From: Cordylochernes scorpioides
Lineage: Eukaryota > Arthropoda > Arachnida > Pseudoscorpiones > Chernetidae
NCBI GenBank assembly: GCA_030710605.1
Contig: CP092863.1
Span: 113,956,010-114,020,009, forward strand
Reading direction: 5' to 3'
Length of the DNA: 64,000 nucleotides
Within the stretch, counting starts at the first letter, position 1. Each line of letters opens with the position of its first letter. Positions 63,218 to 64,000 of the stretch are shown piece after piece. The position numbers and the translations under genes were made by a program. The notes under the pieces were generated by a model. It worked only from the letters and a program-made list of their open reading frames with translations. It was not told where the DNA came from and did no database searches.

Positions 63218-64000
63218 CACACACACAAAAGCCTTTATTAAGACACACAGGTCTTACAGAGGATTCTCCTTGGGGTTACAAAACGGAGAAACCTATGAAA
63301 GTGGGAAATAAAAAATGGAGAAAGATTATATACATTTGGTAAATATATACAGATTATAAGAAAGAATAAAAAATAAGAAGAATAAAAAAAAAAAAATCAA
63401 AAAAAGAGAAAAAATTTTTTTTGGAAATATGGATGGGAGAAGTGGAGAGCGAAAAGAGGAAAGAAAACAGGTATTTACATATGGACAAGACCATTTAAGC
63501 TCTCACACAGCACAGGTGGGCCATGTATTTTTTAAGAAATCTTTAAGAGATTTCCCAGGAAATCCTCGTGTTCAGGGTTGTAAGGTAAACACCGTTTTAT
63601 CATTGTTAACTTATCGTATCTGCCTAAACAAATAATTGGATGTTGGTTCTGTCTTTCTCATCAAACAGAAATTTTTGGTATGTTTGAATGTTCGGTTAAG
63701 TCTTTCTTTTTTACAGCATTTTTATGGAAGTTATATAGATTTAGAGCTACTGAACTATTGTCTATAAAGTTGGATAATAAAGAATATAATGTGAAGTGTG
63801 TATGGCCTATCTTAGAGAAGAGTATTTTTCTTTCCGTGTCAAGAGGCATGCATTCAAATATATAATGTTCTAATTCATTTTCGGTTCTATTTTTGCATAG
63901 TTGGCAATACAAGTCTTCTGTCCTTAGATATTTTATATGGTCTTCTCGATATAAAACAAATAGAATTCTCAATTGCGCAATGAGGCGTTTAGCCGGCAGT
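63213..64000 (-). mobile_element. LINE (family B) 3' part, minus strand, running off the window
   Basis: The 3' tail (GT repeat, AATAAAGGC, hairpin AAGACCTGTGTGTCTT on the minus strand) abuts gypsy gag. The 3' UTR spans 63285-63660. The ORF2 end at 63661-63999 is open to the window edge with LPAKRLIAQLRILF, CQLCKNRTENELEHYIFEC and a short tail. The zinc motif is that of LINE ORF2 C-termini. Confidence 0.8.
63661..63999 (-). CDS. LINE ORF2 C-terminal domain, partial
   Basis: At least 113 codons, no stop up to the window edge. C-x2-C-x-H-x-C zinc motif (CQLCKNRTENELEHYIFEC) follows a basic stretch. The RT would lie beyond the window. Related to but distinct from the one at 61773-62009. Confidence 0.75.
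   Translation of the reverse strand: MPAKRLIAQLRILFVLYREDHIKYLRTEDLYCQLCKNRTENELEHYIFECMPLDTERKILFSKIGHTHFTLYSLLSNFIDNSSVALNLYNFHKNAVKKKDLTEHSNIPKISV

Overview
The window is eukaryotic, AT-rich, non-coding-dominated genomic DNA made almost entirely of nested transposable elements. No conventional host protein-coding gene was recognised. The families present (Copia, Ty3/gypsy, BEL/Pao, Penelope-like, several LINEs, a DUF4817-type Tc1/mariner relative, a mariner, an intact hAT, a piggyBac relic and a tRNA-headed SINE) together point to an arthropod. The DUF4817-type transposase is one I associate with arachnids, but the order cannot be fixed from this sequence. Two runs of exactly 100 N (22624-22723 and 49466-49565) show a scaffolded assembly.

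Layout. 1-3.7 kb: two 3' parts of Copia elements in opposite orientation. 4.4-4.9 kb: an 85-bp minisatellite. 5398-19246: one 13.8-kb nest whose outer shell is a Tc1/mariner-like element with ~420-bp inverted repeats and TA ends. Inside it lies a LINE with endonuclease, RT and RNase H (minus strand, 12-bp target duplication). Inside that LINE lie a decayed gypsy element (7060-11373) and a very young LTR element (13024-16734). 19.2-22.6 kb: unrecognised AT-rich DNA. 23093-28370: a gypsy element with GTAT duplication, itself hit by two LINE fragments; its 5' 1.5 kb plus flank recurs at 59.8-63.2 kb. 28974-33176: a young BEL/Pao element with ATATG duplication. 33.2-39.4 kb: palindromic DNA and nested, inverted Penelope-like copies. 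39448-39520: tRNA-Arg(ACG). 39.8-40.3 kb: a tandem array of LINE 3' tails. 41.5 kb: a canonical hammerhead ribozyme. 42606-44901: an intact hAT element with its 8-bp duplication and an empty paralogous site at 40.8-41.1 kb. 45-58 kb: LINE-tail arrays, five SINE copies, a piggyBac relic, MITE-like repeats and a mariner. 60370-62225: a LINE whose ORF1 carries a 2A-like motif.

The most unusual object is the LTR element at 13024-16734. It has two near-identical ~195-bp LTRs, a primer-binding-like site, a G-rich polypurine tract and a 5-bp target duplication (ATCTG), but no gag, protease, RT or integrase that I can see. Its whole internal region is one open frame of about 1145 codons. That frame encodes an acidic repeat region, a complete haspin-like protein-kinase domain and a DDT-like domain of the kind found in BAZ/ISWI-type chromatin remodelling subunits. 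It looks like a non-autonomous LTR retrotransposon that has captured a chromatin-kinase gene and moved recently. The LTR structure is seen directly; the domain names come from motif recognition without a search; capture and recent mobility are inferences.
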